Origin: Bradyrhizobium sp. CCBAU 53338
Lineage (GTDB): Bacteria; Pseudomonadota; Alphaproteobacteria; Rhizobiales; Xanthobacteraceae
DNA length: 64,000 bases
Direction of reading: 5' to 3'
Assembly (NCBI RefSeq): GCF_015291665.1
Contig: NZ_CP030048.1
Coordinates: 5,022,001-5,086,000 of the forward strand
Every line of letters begins with the position of its first letter. Within the stretch, counting starts at the first letter, position 1. Made by a program: the position numbers and the translations under genes. The notes beneath the pieces are model-generated. The model had not been told where the DNA came from. It made no database searches and worked only from the letters and a program-made list of their open reading frames with translations. Positions 55,171 through 64,000 of this stretch are shown piece by piece.

Positions 55171-56805
55171 ATGAAGCTCGGCACCGCCATTGCGGAAATC
55201 ATGCGGCGCGAGGGGATCGAGATCCTCTGCGGTTATCCGGTCAATCATCTGATCGAGCACGCGGCCAAGGCCGAGATTCGGCCCGTGATGGTGCGGCAGG
55301 AGCGCGTCGGCGTTCACATGGCGGATGCGATCTCGCGGGTGACGTCTGGGCGCACGATCGGCGCGTTCTGCATGCAGCACGGGCCCGGCGCCGAGAACGC
55401 GATGGGCGGCGTCGCGCAGTGCTTTGGCGAATCCGTGCCCGTGCTGGTGCTGCCGATGGGCTATCAGCGCAGGCTCGCGCATATCGAGCCGAACTTCAAT
55501 TCGAGCGAGGCGATGAAGCCGTTTGCGAAATCGTCCGAGCCGATCATCCTGGCGGCCGAGGTCGCCAACATCTTTCGACGCGCCTTCACCAAGCTGAAGA
55601 ACGGCCGCGGCGGGCCTGTGATCGTCGAAATCCCCTCCGACATGTGGAACGAGGAAGTGCCGGAACCGCTGAACTACACGCCGGTGCTGCGCACGCGCTA
55701 CGGCGCCGACCCTGTTCATGTGAAGGAGGCTGCCGCCCTGCTCGTGAATGCAAAACGGCCGGTGCTCTATGCCGGCCAGGGCGTGCACTACGCGCAGGCC
55801 TGGCCGCAGTTGAAGCGGTTGGCGGAACGGCTGGCCATCCCCGTCACTACCAGCCTCGGCGGTAAATCATCGTTCCCCGAGACGCATCCGCTCTCGCTCG
55901 GCTCGGGCGGCCTTGCCGTGCCGCGCGCGGTGCCGAAGTTCCTGGCCGAGGCCGACGTCATCTTCGGCATCGGCTGCTCCTTCACCGAGACCAGCTTTGG
56001 CATCGCCATGCCGAAGGGCAAGACCGTCATCCATTCCACGCTCGATCCCAACCATCTCAACAAGGATGTCGAAGCGAAGATCGGCCTCGTCGGCGATGCC
56101 GGTCTCGTGCTCGATGCGCTGCTGGAGGAGATCGGCAAGACCGTCACGAAGGATCGCGATGCATCGACGGTCGCCGCCGAGATCGCGACCTCGCACAAGG
56201 AATGGCTGGCGAAATGGATGCCGAAGCTGACCAGCAATGACGCGCCGCTCAATCCCTATCGCGTGCTGTGGGATCTGCAGCACACCATCGACATCGACAA
56301 CACCATCATCACCCATGATGCCGGCAGCCCGCGCGACCAGCTATCGCCGTTCTGGAAGGCGGTGACGCCGCTCTCCTATCTCGGCTGGGGCAAGACGACG
56401 CAGCTCGGCTACGGCCTTGGCCTGGCGATGGGTGCAAAGTTGGCGAAGCCCGACAAGCTCTGCATCAATGTCTGGGGCGATGCGGCGATCGGCTTCACCG
56501 GCATGGATTTCGAGACCGCTGTGCGCGAGCGCATCCCGATCATGTCTATTCTTCTGAACAACTTCTCGATGGCGATCGAGCTGAAGGTGATGCCGATCTC
56601 GACCGAGAAATATCGCTCGACCGACATCTCCGGCGACTATGCGGCGATGGCGCGCGCCTTCGGCGGCCATGGCGAGCGGGTGACAAGGCCTGAGGACATC
56701 ATCCCCGCGATCAAGCGCGGGATCCAGAAGACGAAGGAAGGCGTGCCGGTGCTGCTGGAATTCATCACCAGCAAGGAAACCGAGGTATCGCGCCCGGGCA
56801 CGTGA
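55171..56805 (+). CDS. Thiamine-diphosphate-dependent enzyme (acetolactate synthase-like)
   Basis: 544 aa, ATG at 55171 after GAGGAGAGAG. Three ThDP-family domains. Catalytic Glu E44 in MVRQERVGVHMADA activates the cofactor. The ThDP/Mg motif spans G436-D437 (WGDAAIGFTGMDFETA) to N463-N464 (SILLNN). The Q/H pair near MQHGPGAENAMGG resembles carboligase and decarboxylase members. Reaction unknown: candidates are acetolactate synthase, oxalyl-CoA decarboxylase-like or benzaldehyde-lyase-like chemistry. Stands alone. Confidence 0.87.
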   Translation: MKLGTAIAEIMRREGIEILCGYPVNHLIEHAAKAEIRPVMVRQERVGVHMADAISRVTSGRTIGAFCMQHGPGAENAMGGVAQCFGESVPVLVLPMGYQRRLAHIEPNFNSSEAMKPFAKSSEPIILAAEVANIFRRAFTKLKNGRGGPVIVEIPSDMWNEEVPEPLNYTPVLRTRYGADPVHVKEAAALLVNAKRPVLYAGQGVHYAQAWPQLKRLAERLAIPVTTSLGGKSSFPETHPLSLGSGGLAVPRAVPKFLAEADVIFGIGCSFTETSFGIAMPKGKTVIHSTLDPNHLNKDVEAKIGLVGDAGLVLDALLEEIGKTVTKDRDASTVAAEIATSHKEWLAKWMPKLTSNDAPLNPYRVLWDLQHTIDIDNTIITHDAGSPRDQLSPFWKAVTPLSYLGWGKTTQLGYGLGLAMGAKLAKPDKLCINVWGDAAIGFTGMDFETAVRERIPIMSILLNNFSMAIELKVMPISTEKYRSTDISGDYAAMARAFGGHGERVTRPEDIIPAIKRGIQKTKEGVPVLLEFITSKETEVSRPGT

Positions 56806-56921
56806 GCGGCGTTAACGGTCGGACGTATTTCTGCAATGATATCGCTGGCGCCCTTGATTTGACGGTGGAATACTGGCGTTCCGGATAGTTTGAGATCTGC
56901 ACCTGCGGGCGCCTGCCCGAT

Positions 56922-58949
56922 ATGGAATTGTCGATGAATGCGCTCGCCCAGGACGCTGATATTGCGCGCCAGACTGCCGAGCTTGAGCAGAGGCTACAAT
57001 GGAGCGCCGCCGAGACCGAGCGCCTGCGGCATGAGCTCGCCCTGTCGCGCGAACGCCAGACCGCCGGCGCGGACGTCCTGGCGACAATTGCCAGCACCTC
57101 GGGCGACGCCGATCATGCCTTGCAGCAAATCGCGGAGACCACGGCGCGGCTGTTCGGCGCCTCCAGCGTCTCGATCCAGCTCGCCGAGAACGGCGAATGG
57201 GGCAAGGCCTACCGCTACGGCGCAAGCGCGCAGCGCATCCGCGCCGCGGTACCGCTCACCGACATCAAGGTCGGCGGCCGCAACATGCCCGGCGCGGTCG
57301 TCGGACGAAACCAGCAGATCCATGCGCCGGACCTCGACAATCTCGAAGGCGATCTGGCCGACTTTCCGGGCTTGCCGCACGCCCGCGCCGCCGGCACGCG
57401 AACCATCTGCGGAACGCCCTTGCGCAGCAAAGGCAGGGCGATCGGCTCGTTGATCGTTCACCGGGACCGCCTGGAGCCCTTCTCCGACGAAGAGCTGGCG
57501 CTGCAGCAGAGCTTTGCCGACCAGGCGGCGATCGCCATCGAGAACGCGCGGCTGTTCAACGAAACCAGGGAGACGCTGCAGCAGCAAACCGCAACCGCCG
57601 ACGTCCTCAAGGTCATCAGCCGCTCCGCCTTTGACCTCGAGACCGTGCTCAACACGCTCACGGAATCGGCGGCACGGCTCTGCAATGCAGATATGGCTGC
57701 GATCACGCGCCAGCAGGCCGACGGCGGATACGCGCATGCCACGCGTTATAATTTTGCGCCGGAATGGGACCGCGTATCCAGCACCGTAAGGCTTTACCCC
57801 GGCCGCGGCAGCCTGGTGGGGCGGGTGCTGCTAGAAGGCAAAGCGGTGCAGATCACCGACGTGCTGATTGACCCCGAATACGCCTTTCCCGAGCAGCAGC
57901 GGGCCGGCGGCTATCGCACCCTACTTGGCGTCCCCTTGCTCCGCGAAGGGCAGCCGATCGGCGTTCTCTTCCTCGGACGTGCTACCGTCAACCCGTTCTC
58001 CAACCGGCAGATCGAGCTGGTGCAGAGCTTCGCCGACCAGGCCGTGATAGCGATCGAGAACGTCCGCCTGTTCGACGAGGTGCAAGCGCGCACCCGCGAA
58101 CTCGCCCAATCGCTTGAAGATCTCCGCGCGGCGCAGGACCGGCTGATCCAGACCGAGAAGCTGGCCTCGCTCGGCCAGCTCACCGCGGGCATCGCGCACG
58201 AGATCAAGAATCCGCTCAACTTCGTCAACAATTTTGCTGCGCTGTCGGCCGAGCTGACGGACGAGCTGAACGAGGTGCTGGCACCCGTCCCGCTCGGCGA
58301 CGCTCTCCGCAACGACGTCGACGAGTTGACGGGCATGCTGAAGGACAATCTGCAAAAGGTCGTGCAGCACGGTAAGCGCGCCGATTCCATCGTCAAGAAC
58401 ATGCTGCTGCATTCGCGCGAAGGCGGCGGCGAGCATCGCTTGAGCGACATCAACGCACTGGTCGAGGAGAGCCTCAACCTTTCTTATCACGGCGCGCGCG
58501 CCGAGCAGCCGCAGTTCGACGTCACGCTGAAACGCACGTTCGATCCGGCGGCAGGTTCCGCCGAGGTGTTCCCGCAGGAGATCACGCGGGTGCTGCTGAA
58601 CCTGGTCTCGAACGGGTTCTATGCGGTGGCCAAACGCAAGGCCGAGAGCGGCGCCGGCACGTTCGAGCCTGTCGTGACTGTCACGACCCGCGATCGTGGC
58701 GATACCATCGAGATCCGCATCCGCGACAACGGCACCGGCATTCCCGACGACGTGAAGGCGAAGATGTTCAATCCGTTCTTCACCACAAAGCCGGCCGGCG
58801 AAGGCACCGGCCTCGGGCTGTCGATGAGCCACGACATCGTGGTGAAGCAGCATGGCGGCACGATCGACGTCGCGACGGAGCCGGGCCAGTTCACGGAGTT
58901 CACGATCGTGTTGCCGCGCAAGAGCGGCTTCGTGGGTGGAGGCGGCTAG
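56922..58949 (+). CDS. Soluble double-GAF sensor histidine kinase
   Basis: 675 aa from the ATG at 56922 (an ATG at 56934 is equally plausible). No membrane helix. N-terminal coiled coil (~10-50), GAF1 (~55-210), GAF2 (~225-385), both ending in SFADQAxIAIEN-RLF. A long helix leads to H426 in GIAHEIKNPLNFVN, and HATPase boxes NLVSNGFYAV, DNGTGIP and GTGLGLSM complete the protein. GAF domains bind cyclic nucleotides, haem or other small ligands; none is identifiable. No cognate regulator adjacent. Confidence 0.88.
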   Translation: MELSMNALAQDADIARQTAELEQRLQWSAAETERLRHELALSRERQTAGADVLATIASTSGDADHALQQIAETTARLFGASSVSIQLAENGEWGKAYRYGASAQRIRAAVPLTDIKVGGRNMPGAVVGRNQQIHAPDLDNLEGDLADFPGLPHARAAGTRTICGTPLRSKGRAIGSLIVHRDRLEPFSDEELALQQSFADQAAIAIENARLFNETRETLQQQTATADVLKVISRSAFDLETVLNTLTESAARLCNADMAAITRQQADGGYAHATRYNFAPEWDRVSSTVRLYPGRGSLVGRVLLEGKAVQITDVLIDPEYAFPEQQRAGGYRTLLGVPLLREGQPIGVLFLGRATVNPFSNRQIELVQSFADQAVIAIENVRLFDEVQARTRELAQSLEDLRAAQDRLIQTEKLASLGQLTAGIAHEIKNPLNFVNNFAALSAELTDELNEVLAPVPLGDALRNDVDELTGMLKDNLQKVVQHGKRADSIVKNMLLHSREGGGEHRLSDINALVEESLNLSYHGARAEQPQFDVTLKRTFDPAAGSAEVFPQEITRVLLNLVSNGFYAVAKRKAESGAGTFEPVVTVTTRDRGDTIEIRIRDNGTGIPDDVKAKMFNPFFTTKPAGEGTGLGLSMSHDIVVKQHGGTIDVATEPGQFTEFTIVLPRKSGFVGGGG

Positions 58950-58954
58950 CGCCG

Positions 58955-60541
58955 TTACTCCGCCATCTCGACGGCCTGCGTGGTGGTGGGACCGGCCAAC
59001 GGCCGCTCCTCCATCATGATCAGGCAGAGCGAGGCGGTGGCCATCAGCGCGGTCGCGGCCGCGAAGACATAGCGGAAGGCGTGCCGCATGTCTTCAGTCG
59101 GAATCGCCGGGATGCCGCCTGCTACGTGATGCTCGCCGGCCAGCGGAATGTCGGCGCCGAGCGAGATCAGCAGGATCGCGGCGAACGCGGCGACCGTGAA
59201 CGAGGACATCAGCGAGCGGAAGAAGTTCATCGCACCGGTGATGGTGCCGACCTGCGGGCGGGCCACCGAATTCTGCAGCGAGACCACGCAGACCGGGAAA
59301 GTCGTGCCGAGGCCAAGTGCAAAGGCGGCCATCAGCGTCAGAAGCCCCCATAGCGGCAGCGTGGTGACGGTGAGGCCGAGCGCGCAGATCGCGGCCCAGG
59401 AGGTGCCGATGATGGCGACGCGCTTGTAATGCTTGGCGCGCGCCATGGTGCGGCCGGCGATCGCAGCACCGCAGGTCGAGACCGCCGCGAGCGGGATCAG
59501 CGCAAGGCCCGCCTCGCTGGCGCTGAGGTGATAGACCGACTCGTAATAGAGCGGCAGCTGCACGGTGAGGCCGGTGATGGCGCCGAGGCCGCAGCCGCCG
59601 GCGGTCAGCGCGAACGGCGCGACCGATCCCGAGAGCAGCGGCAACGGCAGGAACGGCTCGTCGGCGCGGCGCGCGTGCCAGACGAAGGTGAGCGCGAGCG
59701 CGACGGCACCGCCCACCATCGCAAGAATGGTCGGCGACAGCCATGTGTAGCGCGTGCCGCCCCAGGTCAGCACCAGCATGAAGACGACGGCGGAAGCCAT
59801 CAGCAGGACGCCGCCGAGCCAGTCGACCTTGCGCTTGCGGTGGAACACCGGGATCTTGCTCATCTTCGGCAGCAGCAGCGCGAGTGCTGCCGCCGCGAGC
59901 GGCAGATTGATCCAGAAGATCATCGACCAGTGCAGATGCTCCGCAAACACGCCGCCGATGACGGGGCCCAAGATGCCGCCGACCATCCAGACGCTGGAGA
60001 AATAGGCTTGGTATTGCCCGCGCTCGCGCGGGCTCACGACGTCGGAGATCACGGTCTGCACGACGGGCATGATGCCGCCGCCGCCGAGCCCCTGGAGGCC
60101 GCGGGCCAGGATCAGCATCGGCATGCTCGGCGCGATCGCGCACAGGATCGAGCCGGCGATGAAAAGGCTCAGCGAGACGATGATCATCACCTTGCGGCCG
60201 TAGATGTCGCTCAGCGTTCCGAACACCGGTGCAACCGCGGTCGAGGCGAGCAGATAGGCGGTGATGACCCAGGACAGGTTCGACACATCCTGGAACTGGC
60301 GCCCGATGGTCGGCAGCGCCGTGGCGACGATGGTCTGGTCGAGCGCGGCCAGGAACATCGTCAGCATCAGGCTGATGACGATGGTGCGTACCTCGTCCGA
60401 GGTCAGCGGTGCCGGCGGCGAGATCGGCGGCGCGTCACTCACGCTGATGACCTCGCCTGGAAGGCGGGTCAGTTCCTCGGCAATATCGTCGGGCAAGGTC
60501 TGGATCTCGGCAGAGCTGCTCTGCCGTGTGAACTGGTTCAT
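58955..60541 (-). CDS. MFS multidrug exporter, DHA2 (EmrB-like) family
   Basis: 528 aa. A ~50-residue hydrophilic N-terminus precedes 14 membrane helices. Motif A is GTLSDIYGRK, and motif D1/antiporter text LDQTIVATALPTIG is typical of DHA2. The helix-5 motif C region reads WMVGGILGPVIGGV. It exports hydrophobic drugs by proton antiport. No EmrA partner adjacent. The C-terminus meets the GAF kinase end with a 5-nt gap (convergent). Confidence 0.9.
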   Translation of the reverse strand: MNQFTRQSSSAEIQTLPDDIAEELTRLPGEVISVSDAPPISPPAPLTSDEVRTIVISLMLTMFLAALDQTIVATALPTIGRQFQDVSNLSWVITAYLLASTAVAPVFGTLSDIYGRKVMIIVSLSLFIAGSILCAIAPSMPMLILARGLQGLGGGGIMPVVQTVISDVVSPRERGQYQAYFSSVWMVGGILGPVIGGVFAEHLHWSMIFWINLPLAAAALALLLPKMSKIPVFHRKRKVDWLGGVLLMASAVVFMLVLTWGGTRYTWLSPTILAMVGGAVALALTFVWHARRADEPFLPLPLLSGSVAPFALTAGGCGLGAITGLTVQLPLYYESVYHLSASEAGLALIPLAAVSTCGAAIAGRTMARAKHYKRVAIIGTSWAAICALGLTVTTLPLWGLLTLMAAFALGLGTTFPVCVVSLQNSVARPQVGTITGAMNFFRSLMSSFTVAAFAAILLISLGADIPLAGEHHVAGGIPAIPTEDMRHAFRYVFAAATALMATASLCLIMMEERPLAGPTTTQAVEMAE

Positions 60542-60703
60542 CTCGGGCGTGTCAGATCGAGCGTGTTGCGGCGCAAAGCCGCGAAGGATTCGTTCTATGA
60601 AGCCAATCTAGACAGCAAAGTTCTTCTCAGGCAGGCACCGCCGCGCATGGGTGCATCCCGCCCCGGGGTCATCCCGATGATGTGATCCGGGATTACCGGC
60701 AGA

Positions 60704-61219
60704 TCAGTCTTTGGGACGTCGCTTCAGGCGCGCCCGCTTCGGCAGCTGCCCCGGCCATTGCACCAGATAATGCTCGAGCTCTTCGTCAGGGATCTCCACT
60801 TCGGTGCCGGCGACCCGGCCGCGCACGGAGACGCCGGCCTCGTGCACCGTATTGGGATCGCCTGAGACCAGCGGGTGCCACCAATAGAGATCGCGGCCCT
60901 CGGCCACGAGCTTGTAGCCGCAGCTCGGCGGCAGCCATTTCAGGTCCCGGACACTCTCGGGAGTCATGACCACGCAATCGGGAACGGAGTCGAAGCGATT
61001 CGCGTAGCTCTTGCAGCCGGCCGTGCAGGAATCGAGCAATTTGCAGCTCACGTCGGTGAAATAGATCTCGCCGGTATCCTCATCTTCGAGCTTGTTCAGG
61101 CAGCAGCGGCCGCAGCCGTCGCAAAGGCTCTCCCATTCGGCCGGCGACATGTCCTCCATCTTCTTGGTTTTCCAGAAGAATCCATCCTGGTCTGAAGGTC
61201 GTTTTGGAGCTGCGGTCAT
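60704..61219 (-). CDS. YcgN-family cysteine-cluster protein (UPF0260)
   Basis: 171 aa from the ATG at 61217-61219. The family opens [20 protein letters not shown]; the cysteine cluster is [14 protein letters not shown], then [16 protein letters not shown], and [11 protein letters not shown] and [19 protein letters not shown]. Eight or more conserved Cys suggest an iron-sulfur or zinc site. Function unknown in all species. Confidence 0.9.
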   Translation of the reverse strand: MTAAPKRPSDQDGFFWKTKKMEDMSPAEWESLCDGCGRCCLNKLEDEDTGEIYFTDVSCKLLDSCTAGCKSYANRFDSVPDCVVMTPESVRDLKWLPPSCGYKLVAEGRDLYWWHPLVSGDPNTVHEAGVSVRGRVAGTEVEIPDEELEHYLVQWPGQLPKRARLKRRPKD

Positions 61220-61512
61220 GCGCCTGATACTGATCCAAAGAGCTGCGGCCGGCACTTTCTAGGGCGGGCTGCCCAAAAGCTGCAAGCAAGGCCCGCAAAA
61301 GACCCGTAATGAACCGGGGTTCAATTAGGCCTGTTGTTCAAATTGCGAGCGTGACCATTGGTTTATAGGCCCCGCTCGGCTAGAAGAACAGCAAGTCCCC
61401 TGAGGTGCGCGACACGGGCGCCTTGGGTTTGCCGCAACAATCCCGCAAGACGTCTCGATGCCGCCCCGGCCGGGTGCTTGAACGCTGTCGAAGCGAGCCT
61501 CAAGGGTTCTAG

Positions 61513-63801
61513 GTGGTCCAGAACACACCATCCAACTGGAAGAGCAGAGTCCGGAACTTCTTCCTGGACCTCGATGCGCGCATCGACTCCTCGCTGTTCT
61601 CCTCCGCCAAGGGCATCCGCGAGCTCTACGAGCGCTACTCGACCTTCATGGACCGCTTCTATGTCGGGCGGTGGAAGCGCTGGGTGTTCATCGAGCCGCT
61701 GTCGGAGGCCGCAACGATCGGCCTCGGCGGCATGGTGCTGATGCTGATCCTGGCCATCCCCGCTTTCCGCGAGACCGCGGACGAGGACTGGCTGAAGAAG
61801 TCCGACCTCGCCGTGACCTTCCTCGACCGTTACGGCAACCCGATCGGCAGCCGCGGTATCAAACATAACGACTCGATCCCGCTGGAAGACTTTCCGGACG
61901 TGCTGATCAAGGCGACGCTCGCCACCGAAGACCGCCGCTTCTACGACCATTTCGGCATCGACATCGCCGGCACCGCGCGCGCGCTCGTCACCAACGCGCA
62001 AGCCGGCGGCGTCCGCCAGGGCGGCTCCTCGATCACCCAGCAGCTCGCCAAGAACCTGTTCCTGAGCAACGAGCGCACCATCGAGCGCAAGATCAACGAG
62101 GCGTTCCTCGCGGTCTGGCTGGAATGGCGCCTGACCAAGAACGAGATCCTCAAGCTTTACCTGGACCGCGCCTATATGGGCGGCGGCACCTTCGGCGTCG
62201 ATGGCGCTGCGCATTTCTACTTCAACAAGTCCGCGCGCGACGTGACGCTGGCCGAGGCCGCGATGCTCGCCGGCCTGTTCAAGGCGCCGACCAAATACGC
62301 CCCCCACATCAACCTGCCCGCCGCGCGCGCCCGCGCCAACGTCGTGCTCGACAACCTCGTCGATGCCGGCTTCATGACCGAGGGCCAGGTGTTCGGCGCC
62401 CGTCGCAACCCGGCCTTCGCGGTCGACCGCCGCGACGAGGCCTCGCCGAACTATTACCTCGACTACGCCTTCGACGAGATGCGCAAGCTCGTCGACACCT
62501 TCCCGAAGTCCTACACCGAGCGCGTGTTCGTCGTTCGCCTCGCGATCGACACCAACGTGCAGAAGGCCGCCGAAGACGCGATCGAGAACCAGCTGCGCCA
62601 GTTCGGCCGCGACTACCACGCCACGCAAGCCGCGACCGTCGTCGCTGATCTCGACGGCGGCATCCGCGCCATGGTCGGCGGCCGCGATTACGGCGCGAGC
62701 CAGTTCAACCGCGCCACCGACGCCTATCGCCAGCCCGGCTCCTCGTTCAAGCCCTACGTCTACACGACGGCTCTCCTCAACGGCTTCACGCCGAACTCGA
62801 TCGTGGTCGACGGCCCGGTCTGCATCGGCAATTGGTGCCCGCAGAACTATGGCCATTCCTATTCCGGCCCGGTGACGCTGACGCAGGCGATCACGCGCTC
62901 GATCAACGTCGTGCCGGTCAAGCTGTCGATCGCGATCGGACAGAAGGAACAGCCGAAGGCGCCGAACCCGGCCAAGATCGGCCGCGCCAAGATCGTCGAG
63001 GTCGCGCGCCGCTTCGGCATCAAGGCGCCGCTGCCCGACACGCCGTCCATGCCGATCGGCTCGGACGAAGTCACCGTGCTCGAGCACGCCGTGGCCTACG
63101 CGACCTTCCCGAACCGCGGCAAGGCGGTGACGCCGCATGCAATCCTCGAGGTGCGCACCGGCGCCGGCGACCTGGTCTGGCGCTGGGACCGCGACGGTCC
63201 GAAGCCGAAGCAGGCGATCCCGCCGAACATCGCCGCCGACATGGCCGGCATGATGAGCCACGTCGTCAGCGAAGGCACTGCGCGCCGCGCCGCACTCGAC
63301 GGCATTCCGACCGCCGGCAAGACCGGCACGACCAATGCGTATCGCGACGCCTGGTTCGTCGGCTACACCGGCAATTTCACCTGCGCGGTCTGGTACGGCA
63401 ATGACGACTATTCGCCGACCAACCGCATGACCGGCGGCTCGCTGCCGGCGCAGACCTGGCACGACATCATGGTCGCGGCGCATCAGGGCGTCGAGGTCCG
63501 GGAGATTCCCGGCGTCGGCATGGGCCAGAAGCTGCCGCCGCAGCCGAGGGACGCGCAGGCCAACGCGGCGCCGAAGGTGCTTGAGACCAAGCCCGGTCCG
63601 CCGCCGGTGCTGACCAAGCGCGGCGCCGACATCCTGGTGCGCGTCGAGAAGATGCTCGACGACGCCGCCAAGACCGCGAACAAATCGGCTGATAACGACA
63701 GCCAGCCGGCCAGGCCGGCGTCCTCGACGAGCGCGCTCGCCTTCCCGCAGAATTACGCGGCGGAGGAGAACGCGAACGCATCCACCCCGCGCAAGAACTG
63801 A
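61513..63801 (+). CDS. Penicillin-binding protein 1A, bifunctional transglycosylase/transpeptidase
   Basis: 762 aa from a GTG at 61513 with AAGGG at 61502-61506. One membrane anchor (~68-86). Transglycosylase (GT51): catalytic Glu in LATEDRRFYDHFG and GGSSITQQLAKNLF. Transpeptidase: SxxK at S410-S-F-K413, SxN in ITRSINVVPVK, and KTG in AGKTGTTNAY. A Pro/Ala-rich C-terminal tail (~690-762) is probably disordered. It builds periplasmic peptidoglycan. Confidence 0.93.
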   Translation: MVQNTPSNWKSRVRNFFLDLDARIDSSLFSSAKGIRELYERYSTFMDRFYVGRWKRWVFIEPLSEAATIGLGGMVLMLILAIPAFRETADEDWLKKSDLAVTFLDRYGNPIGSRGIKHNDSIPLEDFPDVLIKATLATEDRRFYDHFGIDIAGTARALVTNAQAGGVRQGGSSITQQLAKNLFLSNERTIERKINEAFLAVWLEWRLTKNEILKLYLDRAYMGGGTFGVDGAAHFYFNKSARDVTLAEAAMLAGLFKAPTKYAPHINLPAARARANVVLDNLVDAGFMTEGQVFGARRNPAFAVDRRDEASPNYYLDYAFDEMRKLVDTFPKSYTERVFVVRLAIDTNVQKAAEDAIENQLRQFGRDYHATQAATVVADLDGGIRAMVGGRDYGASQFNRATDAYRQPGSSFKPYVYTTALLNGFTPNSIVVDGPVCIGNWCPQNYGHSYSGPVTLTQAITRSINVVPVKLSIAIGQKEQPKAPNPAKIGRAKIVEVARRFGIKAPLPDTPSMPIGSDEVTVLEHAVAYATFPNRGKAVTPHAILEVRTGAGDLVWRWDRDGPKPKQAIPPNIAADMAGMMSHVVSEGTARRAALDGIPTAGKTGTTNAYRDAWFVGYTGNFTCAVWYGNDDYSPTNRMTGGSLPAQTWHDIMVAAHQGVEVREIPGVGMGQKLPPQPRDAQANAAPKVLETKPGPPPVLTKRGADILVRVEKMLDDAAKTANKSADNDSQPARPASSTSALAFPQNYAAEENANASTPRKN

Positions 63802-63810
63802 TCTGGTCCC

Positions 63811-64000
63811 GTGCGGCTGATCCTGATCACATTGACGGCCCTTCTGCTCGCGACCGTGGTCGGCGTCGGCGCGACCTGGATGACGACGACCCGCGGCACC
63901 GAGATCGGCACACTGACCATCGGCGCCTGGACCGCCCGCCCCCGCACCGGCACCGGCGACGTCGATCCCTATTCGCGCGCCACCATCGTCCGCAACGGCG
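63811..64000 (+). CDS. DUF1214-like membrane-anchored protein (N-terminus only, truncated by window edge)
   Basis: GTG at 63811, open to the right edge (63 codons). The start RLILITLTALLLATVVGVGA is an uncleaved anchor or signal, followed by TRGTEIGTLTIGAWTARPRT and VDPYSRATIVRNG, which matches the N-terminus of DUF1214 proteins in rhizobia (from memory). Nine nt after the PBP1A stop, likely same operon. Confidence 0.7.
   Translation, partial: MRLILITLTALLLATVVGVGATWMTTTRGTEIGTLTIGAWTARPRTGTGDVDPYSRATIVRNG

Overview
This is a GC-rich window from a free-living or symbiotic alphaproteobacterium, most likely Bradyrhizobium or a close relative. The evidence is the cycHJKL / feuPQ / degP / glnE synteny block, the NAD-dependent formate dehydrogenase cluster fdsGBA-fdhD-fdsD behind a divergent LysR regulator, paired oxalate/formate antiporters with a CBS-domain protein, and dispersed palindromic repeats of a kind I know from bradyrhizobial chromosomes. 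The call rests on gene content and recognised protein motifs; no database search was run. I found no rRNA, tRNA, CRISPR array, insertion sequence or prophage.

Layout. 0-7.5 kb is an accessory catabolic region. A BTAD/SARP-like regulator, cut by the left edge, reads leftward. Diverging from it is a five-gene run: haloalkane dehalogenase, TMEM175-like channel, two alpha/beta hydrolases and an SDR. A secreted hydrolase, a PhyH-type dioxygenase and an SRPBCC protein follow. 7.7-13.2 kb holds a YegD-like Hsp70, a 45-aa protein, two OFA-family oxalate/formate transporters and a CBS-pair protein. The last four share an upstream element, TTGGCAT-N3-GTATAC-MA, which looks like a regulon operator. 13.3-21 kb is mixed metabolism and envelope: a PanE-like reductase, an FAH-family hydrolase, a membrane protein, a secreted PIGK-repeat peptide, a secreted NlpC/P60-like protein, nitronate monooxygenase, an MDR oxidoreductase and a CDF metal transporter. 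21-30.6 kb carries a PleC-like sensor kinase and the formate dehydrogenase cluster.

30.6-47.6 kb is a long leftward block: feuP-feuQ, two uncharacterised genes, cycH-cycJ-cycK-cycL (cytochrome c haem ligation), a chemoreceptor, degP, a two-component pair and glnE. It joins envelope-stress sensing, cytochrome c maturation and nitrogen control. 47.8-50.2 kb has a 51-aa membrane protein, Ku, small hypothetical proteins and an orphan Flp pilin. 50.4-54.4 kb is a translationally coupled three-gene operon: AMP/thymidine-phosphorylase-family enzyme, PRPP-synthase-like protein and MBL/beta-CASP RNase. It looks like a nucleotide-salvage or RNA-turnover module and is the best candidate for an undescribed system here. 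54.6-64 kb has a secreted protein, a ThDP enzyme, a GAF sensor kinase, a DHA2 drug exporter, a YcgN-type protein, penicillin-binding protein 1A and the start of a DUF1214-like protein.

How the genes work together. The antiporters exchange oxalate for formate, and the Fds complex can oxidise formate to CO2 with NADH formation. The oxalate-activating enzymes (frc/oxc) are not in the window. The halo-organic cluster could dehalogenate an alkyl halide and process the alcohol, but two of its enzymes lack expected catalytic residues, so its real substrate is open.
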